Shown here one piece after another: positions 1 to 8,175 of a stretch of 17,310 nucleotides of DNA. Numbering within the stretch: position 1 is the first letter of the stretch; each line of letters begins with the position of its first letter. Below the pieces are notes generated by a model that was not told where the DNA came from, did not search any database, and saw only the letters and a program-made list of their open reading frames with translations. The stretch is from Anaerolineaceae bacterium UBA6107 (GTDB taxonomy: Bacteria > Chloroflexota > Anaerolineae > Anaerolineales > Anaerolineaceae), in contig DIWL01000067.1 in the NCBI GenBank assembly GCA_002428455.1, forward strand, positions 41,023-58,332, written 5' to 3'. The position numbers were made by a program, and so were the translations under genes.

Positions 1-299
1 TCGATCTTGCCCTCGAACGGGTCCCAGCCCCAGGCATCACGGTCGCCCACGCCTACTGTATCAATGTGAGAATCATAAACAAGCACCTTCGAACCGTCAC
101 CTATGCGCCCGATCGTGTTGCCCATTTTGTCAAAACGGACCTCATCGTAGCCTAACTTGCGCATTTCCGCCTGGATACGTTCACCAACCGGACCGATCTG
201 TGACTCCATCGACGGGATGGCGCAGATCTCCCGCATGAATTTGATGATTTCTTCCCGCTTTTCTTCCACCCGTCGCTTGATCTCACTTTGTGTGTCCAT
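1..299 (-). CDS. M20-family metallohydrolase, YgeY-like (N-terminal part, runs off the left edge)
   Basis: Only the first 99 residues are in the window; the ATG is at 299-297, behind GAGGA in the leader. The visible part has a helical N-terminus followed by the M20 metal-binding strand DSHIDTVG, where His and the second Asp are the usual zinc ligands of this peptidase/deacylase family. The segment continuing through VGDRDAWGWDPFEGKI resembles the YgeY subgroup, which genome surveys associate with selenium and purine or amino-acid catabolism genes; the true substrate of that subgroup is not settled. It is a cytosolic enzyme by appearance, with no signal peptide. It follows the gluconokinase gene on the same strand after about 195 bases, so it could be read through or use its own promoter. 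Family is confident; YgeY subgroup is moderate because the C-terminal half is missing. Confidence 0.85.
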   Translation of the reverse strand, partial: MDTQSEIKRRVEEKREEIIKFMREICAIPSMESQIGPVGERIQAEMRKLGYDEVRFDKMGNTIGRIGDGSKVLVYDSHIDTVGVGDRDAWGWDPFEGKI

Positions 300-419
300 T
301 ATTCCTCTTATATTAAAGATTATTGGTATTTCAATCCCCTGGCTGTGTCAGGTTTTTTCATGAAATAAACAGCTATTACCTGCTTACCAATGATAATGGG
401 ATTGGTTGTTTTTTACAAT

Positions 420-443
420 CCCGGCTGGACTCCCGGCTGGACT
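420..443. repeat. perfect tandem duplication of a 12-bp unit
   Basis: The unit CCCGGCTGGACT occurs twice head to tail (420-431 and 432-443), in the gap between the gluconokinase gene and the M20 gene. A small hairpin (GGAGA/TCTCC, near 450-466) follows. No coding role is visible. It may be a recent slippage duplication. Confidence 0.8.
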
Positions 444-494
444 GGATGGAGACACACCATCTCCCTGGCTCACCCCCTGCCTTTTAACCGCAAT

Positions 495-1028
495 TCAAAC
501 AGTCGAAGAAGAATCCGCGTCAAACTGCAAACCCGCGATGATCTCCTGGAGGATTTGGGAGGGTGATTGATCAATATCTATCACCAATGCATCACATGGC
601 TCCTCCAGCGCGGCAAACTGGCTCTCCACCATACCGGCTTTCATGTAATGGTCATCGCGGCTATCCACTCTTGCACTGATCAGAGCAGGACTGCCCTTGA
701 GGTAGACAAACCTGATCTGATCAGGAACCACATTCAACCGGTCGCGGTAACTCTGCTTGAGGGCTGAACACGCCATTACGCCGGTCTGCCCCTGCTGCAA
801 TCGGGACAGGATCAACCCGGCAAGGGTATCCAGCCAACCAGCGCGGTCTGCGTCAGTCAGAGGAATACCGCAGCTCATTTTGTCCACATTTTCAGGTGAA
901 TGATAATCATCCCCGTCGAAAAAATCCCAGCTGAATCGATCCGCCAGCATTCTACCCAGCGTGCTCTTGCCGCTGCCGGTTACGCCCATTAAGATGATAA
1001 ACCCGATGTTGCCGGTTAATTCAGTCAT
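495..1028 (-). CDS. gntK: gluconokinase (GntK-type carbohydrate kinase)
   Basis: Predicted to phosphorylate D-gluconate to 6-phosphogluconate with ATP in the cytosol, feeding the pentose phosphate or Entner-Doudoroff route. At 177 residues it has the normal family length. The P-loop GVTGSGKST lies near residues 15-23, followed by the family segment DGDDYHSPENVDKMSCGIPL, typical of GntK/IDNK gluconokinases, and by the LTDADR stretch. I prefer the ATG at 1028 over an in-frame TTG at 1031; neither has a strong ribosome site. The gene begins 42 bases after the stop of the epimerase gene on the same strand, so the two are probably co-transcribed, which suggests a sugar or sugar-acid pathway. Residual doubt concerns only the exact substrate, since related kinases of the family act on shikimate-like or other small hydroxy compounds. 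Confidence 0.9.
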   Translation of the reverse strand: MTELTGNIGFIILMGVTGSGKSTLGRMLADRFSWDFFDGDDYHSPENVDKMSCGIPLTDADRAGWLDTLAGLILSRLQQGQTGVMACSALKQSYRDRLNVVPDQIRFVYLKGSPALISARVDSRDDHYMKAGMVESQFAALEEPCDALVIDIDQSPSQILQEIIAGLQFDADSSSTV

Positions 1029-1070
1029 CAATAGGTGGCTCTTTTTGTGCCGGTCGCAGCCGTGGCTCTC

Positions 1071-2066
1071 TCATGGATTTACCGGCCAGGCTTTGCGGTA
1101 GTTTTCGATCATTCGATCACACATCTCATCAAAGGCAGGGTCGATCTTCCGGCCGGCAGGATTGGCCTGGTGCCAGGCTATGATCTCGCGTGCACCAGTG
1201 GAAAATGGGATCGTTGCAGCAAAATCAGGCACGACCTGCTTGATCTTGCTGTTATCAAATATCGCGCTGTGCGTTTTATCTCCCAACAGGCTGTCGCCAA
1301 TGCGGGAATCGTATGCTGCGATCAGGTCAGATGGAATGTGCACCAGTTCAGCGCTCACCCCTGCTGCTTCTGCCAGGAGCTGATAAATGCGGTTCCAGGT
1401 TAACCATTCATCCGATGTGATGTGAAAGACCTCGCCCCTCGCCCGGTAATTACCGAGCAATCCAACCAGCCCTTTGGCAAAATCGGAACTGTGCGTGAGC
1501 GTCCAAATGGAGGTGCCATCACCATGGACAACGACCGGTTTACCACGCAGCATGCGATCGATTACCGTGTACCCGCCCTCGACCGGTACGTAGCACTGGT
1601 CATAAGTATGGGATGGCCTGACTATGGTGAAGGGGAAAAGTGACTGACGATACTCGTTCAGGAGGAGTTCTTCGCAGGCGATCTTGTTGCGCGAGTACTC
1701 CCACACGTGGTTTTCCAGCGGGGTGGATTCGCGGATGGGCAGGTTGGCTGCCGGGGTCTGGTAAGCGGAAGCTGAGCTGATGAATACATACTGCCCGGTT
1801 CTGCCCTGGAACAACCTGATATCGCGCTGCACGTCTTGCGGTGTGTAGGCGATCCAATCGACCACCGCGTCAAAATGCCTGCCGGCGAGGATTCGTTCAA
1901 CCGCTGCTTCATCACGGAAATCCGCCTCAACCAGCCGGGCTCCTGGCCGCGCCGGTCGCACCGATCTCCCGCGGGTCAATAGGGTGAGATCGATCCCGCG
2001 TTCGACCGCGAGCGCTGAGCACGCCGCGCTGATGATCCCCGTTCCACCAATGAATAAAACTTCCAT
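1071..2066 (-). CDS. NAD-dependent epimerase/dehydratase (extended SDR family)
   Basis: A 331-residue Rossmann-fold enzyme. The nucleotide-binding loop is GGTGIIS at residues 7-13; the third glycine of the classical GxxGxxG is replaced by Ser, which is common in atypical SDRs. SSASAYQ near 97-103 supplies the catalytic Ser region, and YSRNK at 124-128 is the YxxxK pair. The C-terminal half would bind a nucleotide-sugar or similar hydroxylated substrate, but nothing identifies which. The ATG at 2066 has AGGAG six bases upstream. It directly precedes the gluconokinase gene, so a sugar or sugar-acid context is likely. Cytosolic, with no signal peptide. The family is certain and the reaction is not known. 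Confidence 0.88.
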   Translation of the reverse strand: MEVLFIGGTGIISAACSALAVERGIDLTLLTRGRSVRPARPGARLVEADFRDEAAVERILAGRHFDAVVDWIAYTPQDVQRDIRLFQGRTGQYVFISSASAYQTPAANLPIRESTPLENHVWEYSRNKIACEELLLNEYRQSLFPFTIVRPSHTYDQCYVPVEGGYTVIDRMLRGKPVVVHGDGTSIWTLTHSSDFAKGLVGLLGNYRARGEVFHITSDEWLTWNRIYQLLAEAAGVSAELVHIPSDLIAAYDSRIGDSLLGDKTHSAIFDNSKIKQVVPDFAATIPFSTGAREIIAWHQANPAGRKIDPAFDEMCDRMIENYRKAWPVNP

Positions 2067-2109
2067 GGTCTGCTCCTGATCGATCCTTAGTTTTCGATTT
2101 CCTTGACTA

Positions 2110-2115
2110 ATTATA
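2110..2115 (-). promoter_or_regulatory. candidate -10 box for the epimerase/gluconokinase pair
   Basis: On the minus strand the hexamer is a perfect TATAAT, placed to give a leader of about 35-40 bases before the epimerase ATG. No convincing -35 hexamer is seen at the right distance, so this is only a partial promoter match. Confidence 0.35.
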
Positions 2116-2195
2116 CTGGCTTCATCATGCGGGCATTCCTCCAGGTTAGAGGCGATCCTTGTTCCCTTTCCTTGTATCGTTTATCCTGGTGAACA

Positions 2196-3104
2196 TTATT
2201 GGAAAAATATCCGGTAACCTGCCATGATCGCCTGCGGATTGCCGCGGCAAGCCAGGGAAACCTCGGTGTGCGGAGAAAAACCGCAGCGGCTGCAGTCAAT
2301 ATCCGCCCGGTCTTTCAGGTAACACCCCTGCTGCAGGCTGCCATCCGGGTTGGCATTGTCGATCAGCGTGTCACGGCATACCCAGTCATTGCGCCGGAGC
2401 GCATGCAGTGCGGCATAGGAATTGAGGATGTTCACCCCGGTTCGTTTGAGACGGATCACTTCCTCCAGCAGGTTTTCGCGCCAATCGAAATCAAGGAACA
2501 GGTCATCCTTATGATCATACGGATAATAGAATTGAAGCGTAATGCCGCGAAACACATCGTTCAAAAAATTCAGTAATTCAGGTATTTCCTCTGCGTTGAC
2601 CGAGTTGACAGTCACATGGGCGTACAGCCGGGGATGCCGGCTGGCACGGGCGTTATGGATCACCTGATCGAACACAGGCGCACCACGCAGCCTGTTATGC
2701 GTGTCACGCAGTCCATCCACGCTCACCCACAACACATCCGAGGGCACGTCCAGTGGTCGGGTGCCATTGGTGGTCACGCCCACACTGAAGAAGCGCTCCC
2801 GGGCATAAACCACAAGGTCGTGCACCCTTTTCTCCCCATCCCGCCACAACAGCGGCTCGCCGCCCTCAAACATAAGCAGGCGGTTGCCGCGCGCATACAA
2901 CTGATCAATAATCCCGCAGGCCTCATCAAAGGTCAACTCTTCTGACTGCATAGAAAAAAAAGGACATTGCTGGCAGCGCAGGTTGCACCTGTACGTTAAC
3001 TTAAAACTGGCCAGAAAAGGCTTTTGCCGCGAGAACAGGTAATTCTGCGTGATATACGCAGCCTGCCTGATCCATAAACCAGGAGTAGGATGAGGCTGTC
3101 TCAT
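2196..3104 (-). CDS. radical SAM protein with cysteine-rich C-terminus
   Basis: A 302-residue cytosolic protein. Its [4Fe-4S] radical-SAM motif CNLRCQQC (Cys40, Cys44, Cys47) is followed by the SAM-binding EGGEP at 80-84, TTNGT near 111-115 and WVSVDG near 126-131, so the core barrel looks intact. After the barrel come five more cysteines (243, 261, 271, 274, 286), including DCSRCGFSPHTE, which could bind an auxiliary cluster. The function is not recognisable. The ATG at 3104 has a weak ribosome site. The gene lies about 130 bases after the decayed patatin-like gene and is the second radical SAM gene of this strand. About 130 bases separate it from the epimerase gene. Family is certain; substrate is unknown (peptide, lipid or small molecule all possible). 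Confidence 0.88.
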   Translation of the reverse strand: MRQPHPTPGLWIRQAAYITQNYLFSRQKPFLASFKLTYRCNLRCQQCPFFSMQSEELTFDEACGIIDQLYARGNRLLMFEGGEPLLWRDGEKRVHDLVVYARERFFSVGVTTNGTRPLDVPSDVLWVSVDGLRDTHNRLRGAPVFDQVIHNARASRHPRLYAHVTVNSVNAEEIPELLNFLNDVFRGITLQFYYPYDHKDDLFLDFDWRENLLEEVIRLKRTGVNILNSYAALHALRRNDWVCRDTLIDNANPDGSLQQGCYLKDRADIDCSRCGFSPHTEVSLACRGNPQAIMAGYRIFFQ

Positions 3105-3231
3105 ACATGCATTTTACCGGATGCGGGTAATTTCCTCCAATGTAATAGAAAAATCAACTGTTAAACCAGTTCGCCCGATCAAGTAAAACCTGAAAGAGCT
3201 GATCACCGGATCCCTGGTGATTAAGTTTCCC

Positions 3232-4127
3232 CTATATTGTAGAGGGTTCAAACCCGGAGACAACCGGGTGGGTAAACACCTGCTGGTGATAGATAGCTTC
3301 CCATTCCGCCAATTGCCACTTACCCCTCCAGTATCCTCCCTCAAACAACTGTTGATAATGACTGAAATCGTAGATCGGCATGGAGGCAAACCACGGAAAG
3401 GTCAACCGGTGCACTGGTACACCCTACAGTTCGGCGCACGCTACCTCCAGTGCCACCATGCGCCGGCTGACTGCCGTGATGTATTTCTTTAAATAGTGGC
3501 TTATAGAAAGGTTCTCCCCGTGATTAATCGCACATTCATTTAGGTCAAAGGCGTAGATCTCGATTGCCCCCAGGTTCAGTGCGGGCTCGATCGGCACATT
3601 GCTGAGCGCTCCACCATCGACCAGGATCCTCCCTTCCCGTGAGAATGGCGGAAACCAGGGGGGCAAGGCGATCGAGGACAGGACCCCTTCAAGGATCGAT
3701 GAATCCGGATTAGCCCCAAAGATGATCGGCTGTCCCGTCTCTATGTCGGCGCTGACCATGGCCAGTTTCACCTGTTTGATCATCCCGAACATAATATCTT
3801 TTTAAATCCCCAGTGACAGGAAGAATTCCTCGGTCTTGCGGCGTGCCCGGTCGCTCGGCCACCCCAGGAACGCGCGGATGATCAGTTGAGAGATCCGGGT
3901 ATCCAGGAGCTGGGAATTTGCCACCTTTTTCCAGCCTTGTTCCAGTTTATCCAATCCCTCCTGGCTGAATCCCCATAAGGCGATCCCGATGGCATTCACT
4001 GCACCGATCGATGCCCCTACCAACAGATCGGGAACAATGCCCGACTCAAGGAAAGCCCGCAATGCGCCCACCTGCAGCGCACCGTGTGAACCTCCCCGCC
4101 AAGTACAAAAGCTGTGCACTTTGCCAT
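3232..4127 (-). pseudogene. patatin-like phospholipase, inactivated by one frameshift and two in-frame stops
   Basis: The remnant covers a whole bacterial patatin-like lipase. From the probable original ATG at 4127, the reading MAKCTAFVLGG leads into the glycine-rich oxyanion loop. At the run of four G at 4097-4094 one base is missing: with it, the loop would read GGGGSHGALQVG; without it, the frame changes to that of the rest of the gene. Beyond this come the nucleophile elbow GASIG, then a TAA at 3804-3802, then ETGQPIIF and the catalytic DGG (ILVDGGALSNVPI), then a TAG at 3426-3424, then a family-like C-terminus containing IYDFSHYQQLFEGGY, and the final TAG at 3234-3232. All pieces after the frameshift stay in one frame. 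An ATG at 4152 can open the shifted frame but gives a spoiled oxyanion loop (CTWRGG). Functional relatives hydrolyse acyl esters of lipids. The gene sits 33 bases after the first radical SAM gene. Confidence 0.88.
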
Positions 4128-4160
4128 ACAGGACCTGCACTTTCATATTCATCCGGCTGG

Positions 4161-5717
4161 TTATTTCACCACAGCCTGGTCATCGATCCTCAAACAGGGA
4201 TCCGCCTGATCATATAAAGGCACGGGCGGCAGTGGAGCGATCCTGTTGTCCTTGCCGTCAGCACCCTCAATGTAGTGTTTTTGCCAGATCGATCCGGTGA
4301 TCGACTCAAACACCCGGTTGTAAGCCACCAGCCCGCGGGTGTACTCCGGATCTGTGAGGGTCACCCTGGCATTCTCATCAGTCGGTTCCGGTTCGTACTG
4401 ACGTAAGAGTACCTCCAGTTCCTCATGGTGATCGCGGTTGGGGCATGGTGCCAGTCCATTGCGGCGGGCATTCTTGTAATCGACCTGCCACTTGCGCACC
4501 GCATGGAAAAATGGCTCGTTCCACACATCATTCAGATTGCCGCCTTTCGCGTAAACCTCCGTGACATTGACCGGGGAGTAAGGCATGAACACGCAGGGAC
4601 TGACCGCGCCGTTCCAATCAATGTAGAAATACCCTCCAGAGCCGTGACCGCCAGCGGAGAGGCAGCCGTCACAGGCAGTCCCACTGTTCCAGAAATCCGC
4701 CAGGAAGAACCGTTTCTCCCGCACGATCTGCCATGAACGCCGCCACATCCAGGCACGTTGCTGCGGGGTGACCATCAGGTCGAGCGTGTAAGACCGTCCG
4801 ATCGGCATGTACTGGAAAAGCCAGGCAAAAATTGCACCCTTGTCAATGAAATAATCAATGAACTCATCTGAGAGGATTTCGTCAACGTTATGACGGGTAC
4901 CGGTGATCGAAATGCCATACGGTACACCGTCCTGCCGTAAGCGGTTCATGCGTCCCACGATCAGGTCAAATACACCCGCACCCCGGCGCTCATCGGTACG
5001 CTGCTGCCAGCCTTCCACCGAGATGCACAAAATCATGTTGCCGTCTTTTGCCAGGCGTGCACTGACCTCATCAGAGATCATAGTACCGTTGGTATAGGTC
5101 ATGAAAAAAGAGTCGGCGTGCTTCTCGATCAGGTCCAGGATATCCTTCCCCTCCGAACGGTACGCAAAGGGCTCACCGCCGCTGAAAACGAAGAATCTCG
5201 CGCCCCACAACGCTTTGGCTTCAGTAATGATCCGGTCTACAATGTGCCAATCGAGAAAACTGGGTTGTTCATTGGAATCTGCATAACAACCAACGCAGCG
5301 CAGGTTGCAGGCTTTGCTGGGACTGAGCAGGATGAAACTTGGCGCCTGGTGGCCGAATTGCCGGTTGAAGACCTCTGCCGCTGACTGGTCTCCCTGATCG
5401 AATAACAATCCCTTCACGAGCAGCTGGAGGATCGCTCGAATGGTGGCATCTGAAAGATGCCTGCCGGCTAAGGCGCGTTCAATGGATCCCATGATCGCCA
5501 GCCCGATCGCGATGCGATCATCCTCCACTCCGGGCAACAACTCAGGCCTGGAGCGGGAATCTTTTAGCCAGTTCAACATTGTTCTTTCGAGTTCGCGGGT
5601 GATGGTCTTGCGAATGACAGGGCTGGCGGTTATGCGGCTTAATTGGGGGCCTGTGGCTGTCGAGACATCCAGTAGAATCCTGGCTAATGTACGGGGTACT
5701 TTTCTTTCATCACTCAT
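4161..5717 (-). CDS. radical SAM protein with helical N-terminal domain and SPASM-like C-terminal cysteines
   Basis: A 518-residue cytosolic protein. Residues 1-125 form a helix-rich, cysteine-free domain I do not recognise. The radical SAM domain follows, with CNLRCVGC (Cys137, Cys141, Cys144), SGGEP at 179-183, YTNGT near 208-212 and ISVEG near 232-236. A C-terminal set of cysteines (349, 352, 375, 425; ACDGC, SPCVF, APCPNRDHH) looks like an auxiliary iron-sulfur cluster site of the SPASM or twitch type. I chose ATG 5717 because GGAGGAG lies just upstream; an in-frame TTG at 5747 would place that ribosome site inside the protein. A good promoter lies at 5788-5816. It is first in a minus-strand set followed by the decayed patatin-like gene and a second radical SAM gene. 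The reaction is unknown. Confidence 0.88.
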   Translation of the reverse strand: MSDERKVPRTLARILLDVSTATGPQLSRITASPVIRKTITRELERTMLNWLKDSRSRPELLPGVEDDRIAIGLAIMGSIERALAGRHLSDATIRAILQLLVKGLLFDQGDQSAAEVFNRQFGHQAPSFILLSPSKACNLRCVGCYADSNEQPSFLDWHIVDRIITEAKALWGARFFVFSGGEPFAYRSEGKDILDLIEKHADSFFMTYTNGTMISDEVSARLAKDGNMILCISVEGWQQRTDERRGAGVFDLIVGRMNRLRQDGVPYGISITGTRHNVDEILSDEFIDYFIDKGAIFAWLFQYMPIGRSYTLDLMVTPQQRAWMWRRSWQIVREKRFFLADFWNSGTACDGCLSAGGHGSGGYFYIDWNGAVSPCVFMPYSPVNVTEVYAKGGNLNDVWNEPFFHAVRKWQVDYKNARRNGLAPCPNRDHHEELEVLLRQYEPEPTDENARVTLTDPEYTRGLVAYNRVFESITGSIWQKHYIEGADGKDNRIAPLPPVPLYDQADPCLRIDDQAVVK

Positions 5718-5787
5718 TTCTCCTCCTTTTGTAATCAACACCGTCAATTACAAATAATTACTAAAGAAAGAAAATGAACCCATTAAT

Positions 5788-5816
5788 ATTGTAAGGTTTT
5801 TATACACTAATTTCAA
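5788..5816 (-). promoter_or_regulatory. sigma-70-type promoter for the first radical SAM gene
   Basis: On the minus strand: -35 TTGAAA (5816-5811), 17-base spacer, -10 TACAAT (5793-5788). Both hexamers match the consensus at five of six positions, and the spacing is optimal. Transcription would start near 5780, giving a leader of about 60 bases before the ATG at 5717. Confidence 0.7.
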
Positions 5817-5948
5817 TATGCAGCATTCACTACACAGAACCGGACAGCTGGAGAACATCAGGGTTTAATTTTGATGGGATTACACAAATAACGCAGAATA
5901 CACCAAAGGTTAACCGTACTTCCTTACAGTTCGGGTTGCCCCCACAGT

Positions 5949-6797
5949 TCAGTCCTCAGCGTACCCGCAGATCCCCAGTGCGCCGGGTCCGGTATGCAAG
6001 CCCACCACCGGTCCGGTTGAATTGATCAATAACTCCAGGGGATTGAATTCTTCCTTGATGCGCGCCGCCAAGGCTTCCGCATTTTCCAGCATATTGCCGT
6101 GCAGAACTGCGATATGCAGGTTTTTATGGTCTTTCAACTCATCGAAGAACTTCCGGTAGAGCAGATCAACCAGGGCGTTATAGGTGCGCACCAGTCCGAT
6201 CGGTTCAACCAGGTTGGTGAGAATATTCAGCGCCACTACCGGCTTGATCCTGAGAAGTGTGCTTGCCCACCTGGCGACCGCTCCAATGCGCCCGCCTTTC
6301 CTCAAGTACTCCAGTGTATCCAATCCGGCAAACTGTACGATCTTGCCGCGGACCTGGTTGACACGCTCCAGTACTCCTTGCAGGTCCAACCCGTTCTCGA
6401 TCGCCCGCGCTGCAGCCAGCACCTGCCAGCCCAAACCCATTGACGTAGCCCGTGAATCGATCACTTCAACGGGTACTTCGCAGTCAGCTGCCGCCATCTT
6501 CGCGCTGTCGATCGATCCGCTTAGCGTACTGCTCAGGACGAGTGTAATGATCGACGAAGCACCGTGTTCGATGGCATTGGCGAATGCGCTGGAAAAATCC
6601 GATTGGGTGGGTTGAGAAGATTTTGGAGGTTGACGATCAGCAGCGAGCCGCTGGTAGAATTCACCCGGTTGTATGTCGATCCGATCTCGGTACTCACGAT
6701 CGCCCCAGATTAATACCTGCGGAACAAAAATGATGCCGTGCTGTTCAAGCAAGTGTTGGGGAATATCACAAGTACTGTCTGTAACGATACCAATCAT
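5949..6797 (-). CDS. DegV family fatty-acid-binding protein
   Basis: A 282-residue two-domain protein of the DegV (FakB-like) family. It begins with the characteristic strand IGIVTDSTCDIP, has the EDY-type N-terminal layout (GDREYRDRIDI), and carries the SQPTQSDF and SSTLSGSIDSAK segments that line the acyl pocket in characterised members. FakB proteins present fatty acids to the kinase FakA, which makes acyl-phosphate for phospholipid synthesis; no FakA is visible here, so that role is by analogy. No signal peptide. The length is normal. The ATG at 6797 has AAGG about ten bases upstream. It lies 99 bases after the MFS gene on the same strand and may share its transcript. Confidence 0.92.
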   Translation of the reverse strand: MIGIVTDSTCDIPQHLLEQHGIIFVPQVLIWGDREYRDRIDIQPGEFYQRLAADRQPPKSSQPTQSDFSSAFANAIEHGASSIITLVLSSTLSGSIDSAKMAAADCEVPVEVIDSRATSMGLGWQVLAAARAIENGLDLQGVLERVNQVRGKIVQFAGLDTLEYLRKGGRIGAVARWASTLLRIKPVVALNILTNLVEPIGLVRTYNALVDLLYRKFFDELKDHKNLHIAVLHGNMLENAEALAARIKEEFNPLELLINSTGPVVGLHTGPGALGICGYAED

Positions 6798-6896
6798 TCA
6801 CAAATAACCTTGTGGAACAATTTTATCAGCAGCACAAAACAATAGTTGCTGCAAACCTGTACCAGGATTACCCCTCCGGCATCCAACGGAAAACGA

Positions 6897-8138
6897 TCAT
6901 TTTCCTACCTCACGCGGCATCCAGACGATCATCAAAATAGCAGCAATTAGTGCCATCAGCCCGCCAAATAGGAACGGAGCGGAAGGACCGAATCCAGCCC
7001 ATTTTCCCAATCCCTGCCAGAGAACGCCCGCGATGAACGAAGCCGGAAAAGCCAGCAGACCGATCACCGCGTTGTAGGTGCCGTAGGCGGTGCCGCGCAG
7101 ATGCTCAGGCACCAGGTCAGCCACCAAAGCGTTGGCTGAACCGTACGCCATGCCATAATACAAGCCGTAAACCGCGTACAACACCCAAACCTGCCAGCTG
7201 GAGCGGGCTGCAGCAAAACCCAGGTAGATCACCGCGTAAACCAGCCATCCACCCACGATCAACCTGCGCCGCCCGATGCGGTCGGAAAGCGACCCGGCGG
7301 GTGTGGAGATCAACGCGTAGATCAGGTTAAAGATCGCCAGCATCAACAGGATGCCCAGCACTGATACACCCAGGTTCTGCGCACGAAGTACCAAAAATGA
7401 ATCTGCAGAGTTGCCCAGGGTGAAAAGGCTGACAATCACCAGGAAAATGGAGAAGGGCTTGCCCATGCTTTTTAGTGAAATGCGCGGGGCTTCCCTTTTC
7501 CCTTTTACAGCCACATCCTTTGCGCCAAAGGCCAGGGTGAGCACTGCCAAAATAGCCGGTATCAGGCTGACCAGGACGATTGTCTGAAAGGTGGCCCGTG
7601 ATAACAGCAGGTCATTCTTTTGCGTCAGCCATACCACCAGTGCGGCGATGAGCAGCCCTACCATCGCGCCGGCGGTATCCATGGCACGATGAAACCCGAA
7701 AGCCAGTCCGCGGTTTTGAGCGTCGACCGAATCAGCGACCAGTGCATCACGCGGGGCGGTACGGATGCCCTTGCCCACCCGATCAGCCCAGCGCACCCCG
7801 GCGACCAGACCCCAGGAGTTTGCGATGTAGAACAGGGGTTTAAAGACCGCGGAGATTCCATAGCCGATCACAGCGAGCCATTTTCGCCCGCCTATTCTGT
7901 CGGAGAGCCAGCCGGAGAACAATTTAAGGATGCTCGCCGTGGCTTCAGCAACACCATCAATCAGACCAATGATGCTGGTTTGCACACCCAGCACGTTGGA
8001 AAGGAAAAGCGAGAGGATGTTCAACACCATCTCGCTTGAAATATCCATGAACATGCTGGTAAAGCCTACCGCCCACACATTGCGCGGCAGGTCCCTGATG
8101 GACATTTTTTTTGTTTTGCCTGCTTCTACTTGATCCAC
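6897..8138 (-). CDS. major facilitator superfamily permease
   Basis: A protein of about 413 residues with some twelve hydrophobic segments. The loop between TM2 and TM3 has the MFS motif GWLSDRIGGRKW; the second half has the equivalent GSLSDRIGRRRL, reflecting the duplicated 6+6 fold. The N-terminal segment (SSEMVLNILSLFL, IGLIDGVAEATASILKLFSG) resembles a widespread but poorly characterised MFS group, so the substrate cannot be named. I chose GTG 8138 because AGAAGG lies five bases upstream; a GTG two codons earlier overlaps that ribosome site, and an ATG at 8105 has no site. It begins 37 bases after the DUF368 stop and is probably co-transcribed with it. Confidence 0.88.
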   Translation of the reverse strand: MDQVEAGKTKKMSIRDLPRNVWAVGFTSMFMDISSEMVLNILSLFLSNVLGVQTSIIGLIDGVAEATASILKLFSGWLSDRIGGRKWLAVIGYGISAVFKPLFYIANSWGLVAGVRWADRVGKGIRTAPRDALVADSVDAQNRGLAFGFHRAMDTAGAMVGLLIAALVVWLTQKNDLLLSRATFQTIVLVSLIPAILAVLTLAFGAKDVAVKGKREAPRISLKSMGKPFSIFLVIVSLFTLGNSADSFLVLRAQNLGVSVLGILLMLAIFNLIYALISTPAGSLSDRIGRRRLIVGGWLVYAVIYLGFAAARSSWQVWVLYAVYGLYYGMAYGSANALVADLVPEHLRGTAYGTYNAVIGLLAFPASFIAGVLWQGLGKWAGFGPSAPFLFGGLMALIAAILMIVWMPREVGK

Positions 8139-8175
8139 GAACACCTTCTTTCGGGTATGCTAATTGTTGAGATTA

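Noticed and set aside
3114..3389. Minus-strand open frame of 91 codons
   Set aside because: It overlaps the C-terminal patatin remnant in another frame, has no family features and no ribosome site.
3232..4152. Stop-codon recoding or read-through in the patatin-like gene
   Set aside because: Both TAA and TAG serve as ordinary stops in neighbouring genes (TAA for both radical SAM genes, TAG for the tatB-like gene), and a separate frameshift at 4094-4097 also breaks the gene. Decay is the simpler explanation.
5718..5747. TTG start upstream of the first radical SAM gene
   Set aside because: The GGAGGAG ribosome site lies inside this extension; ATG 5717 is correctly spaced from it.
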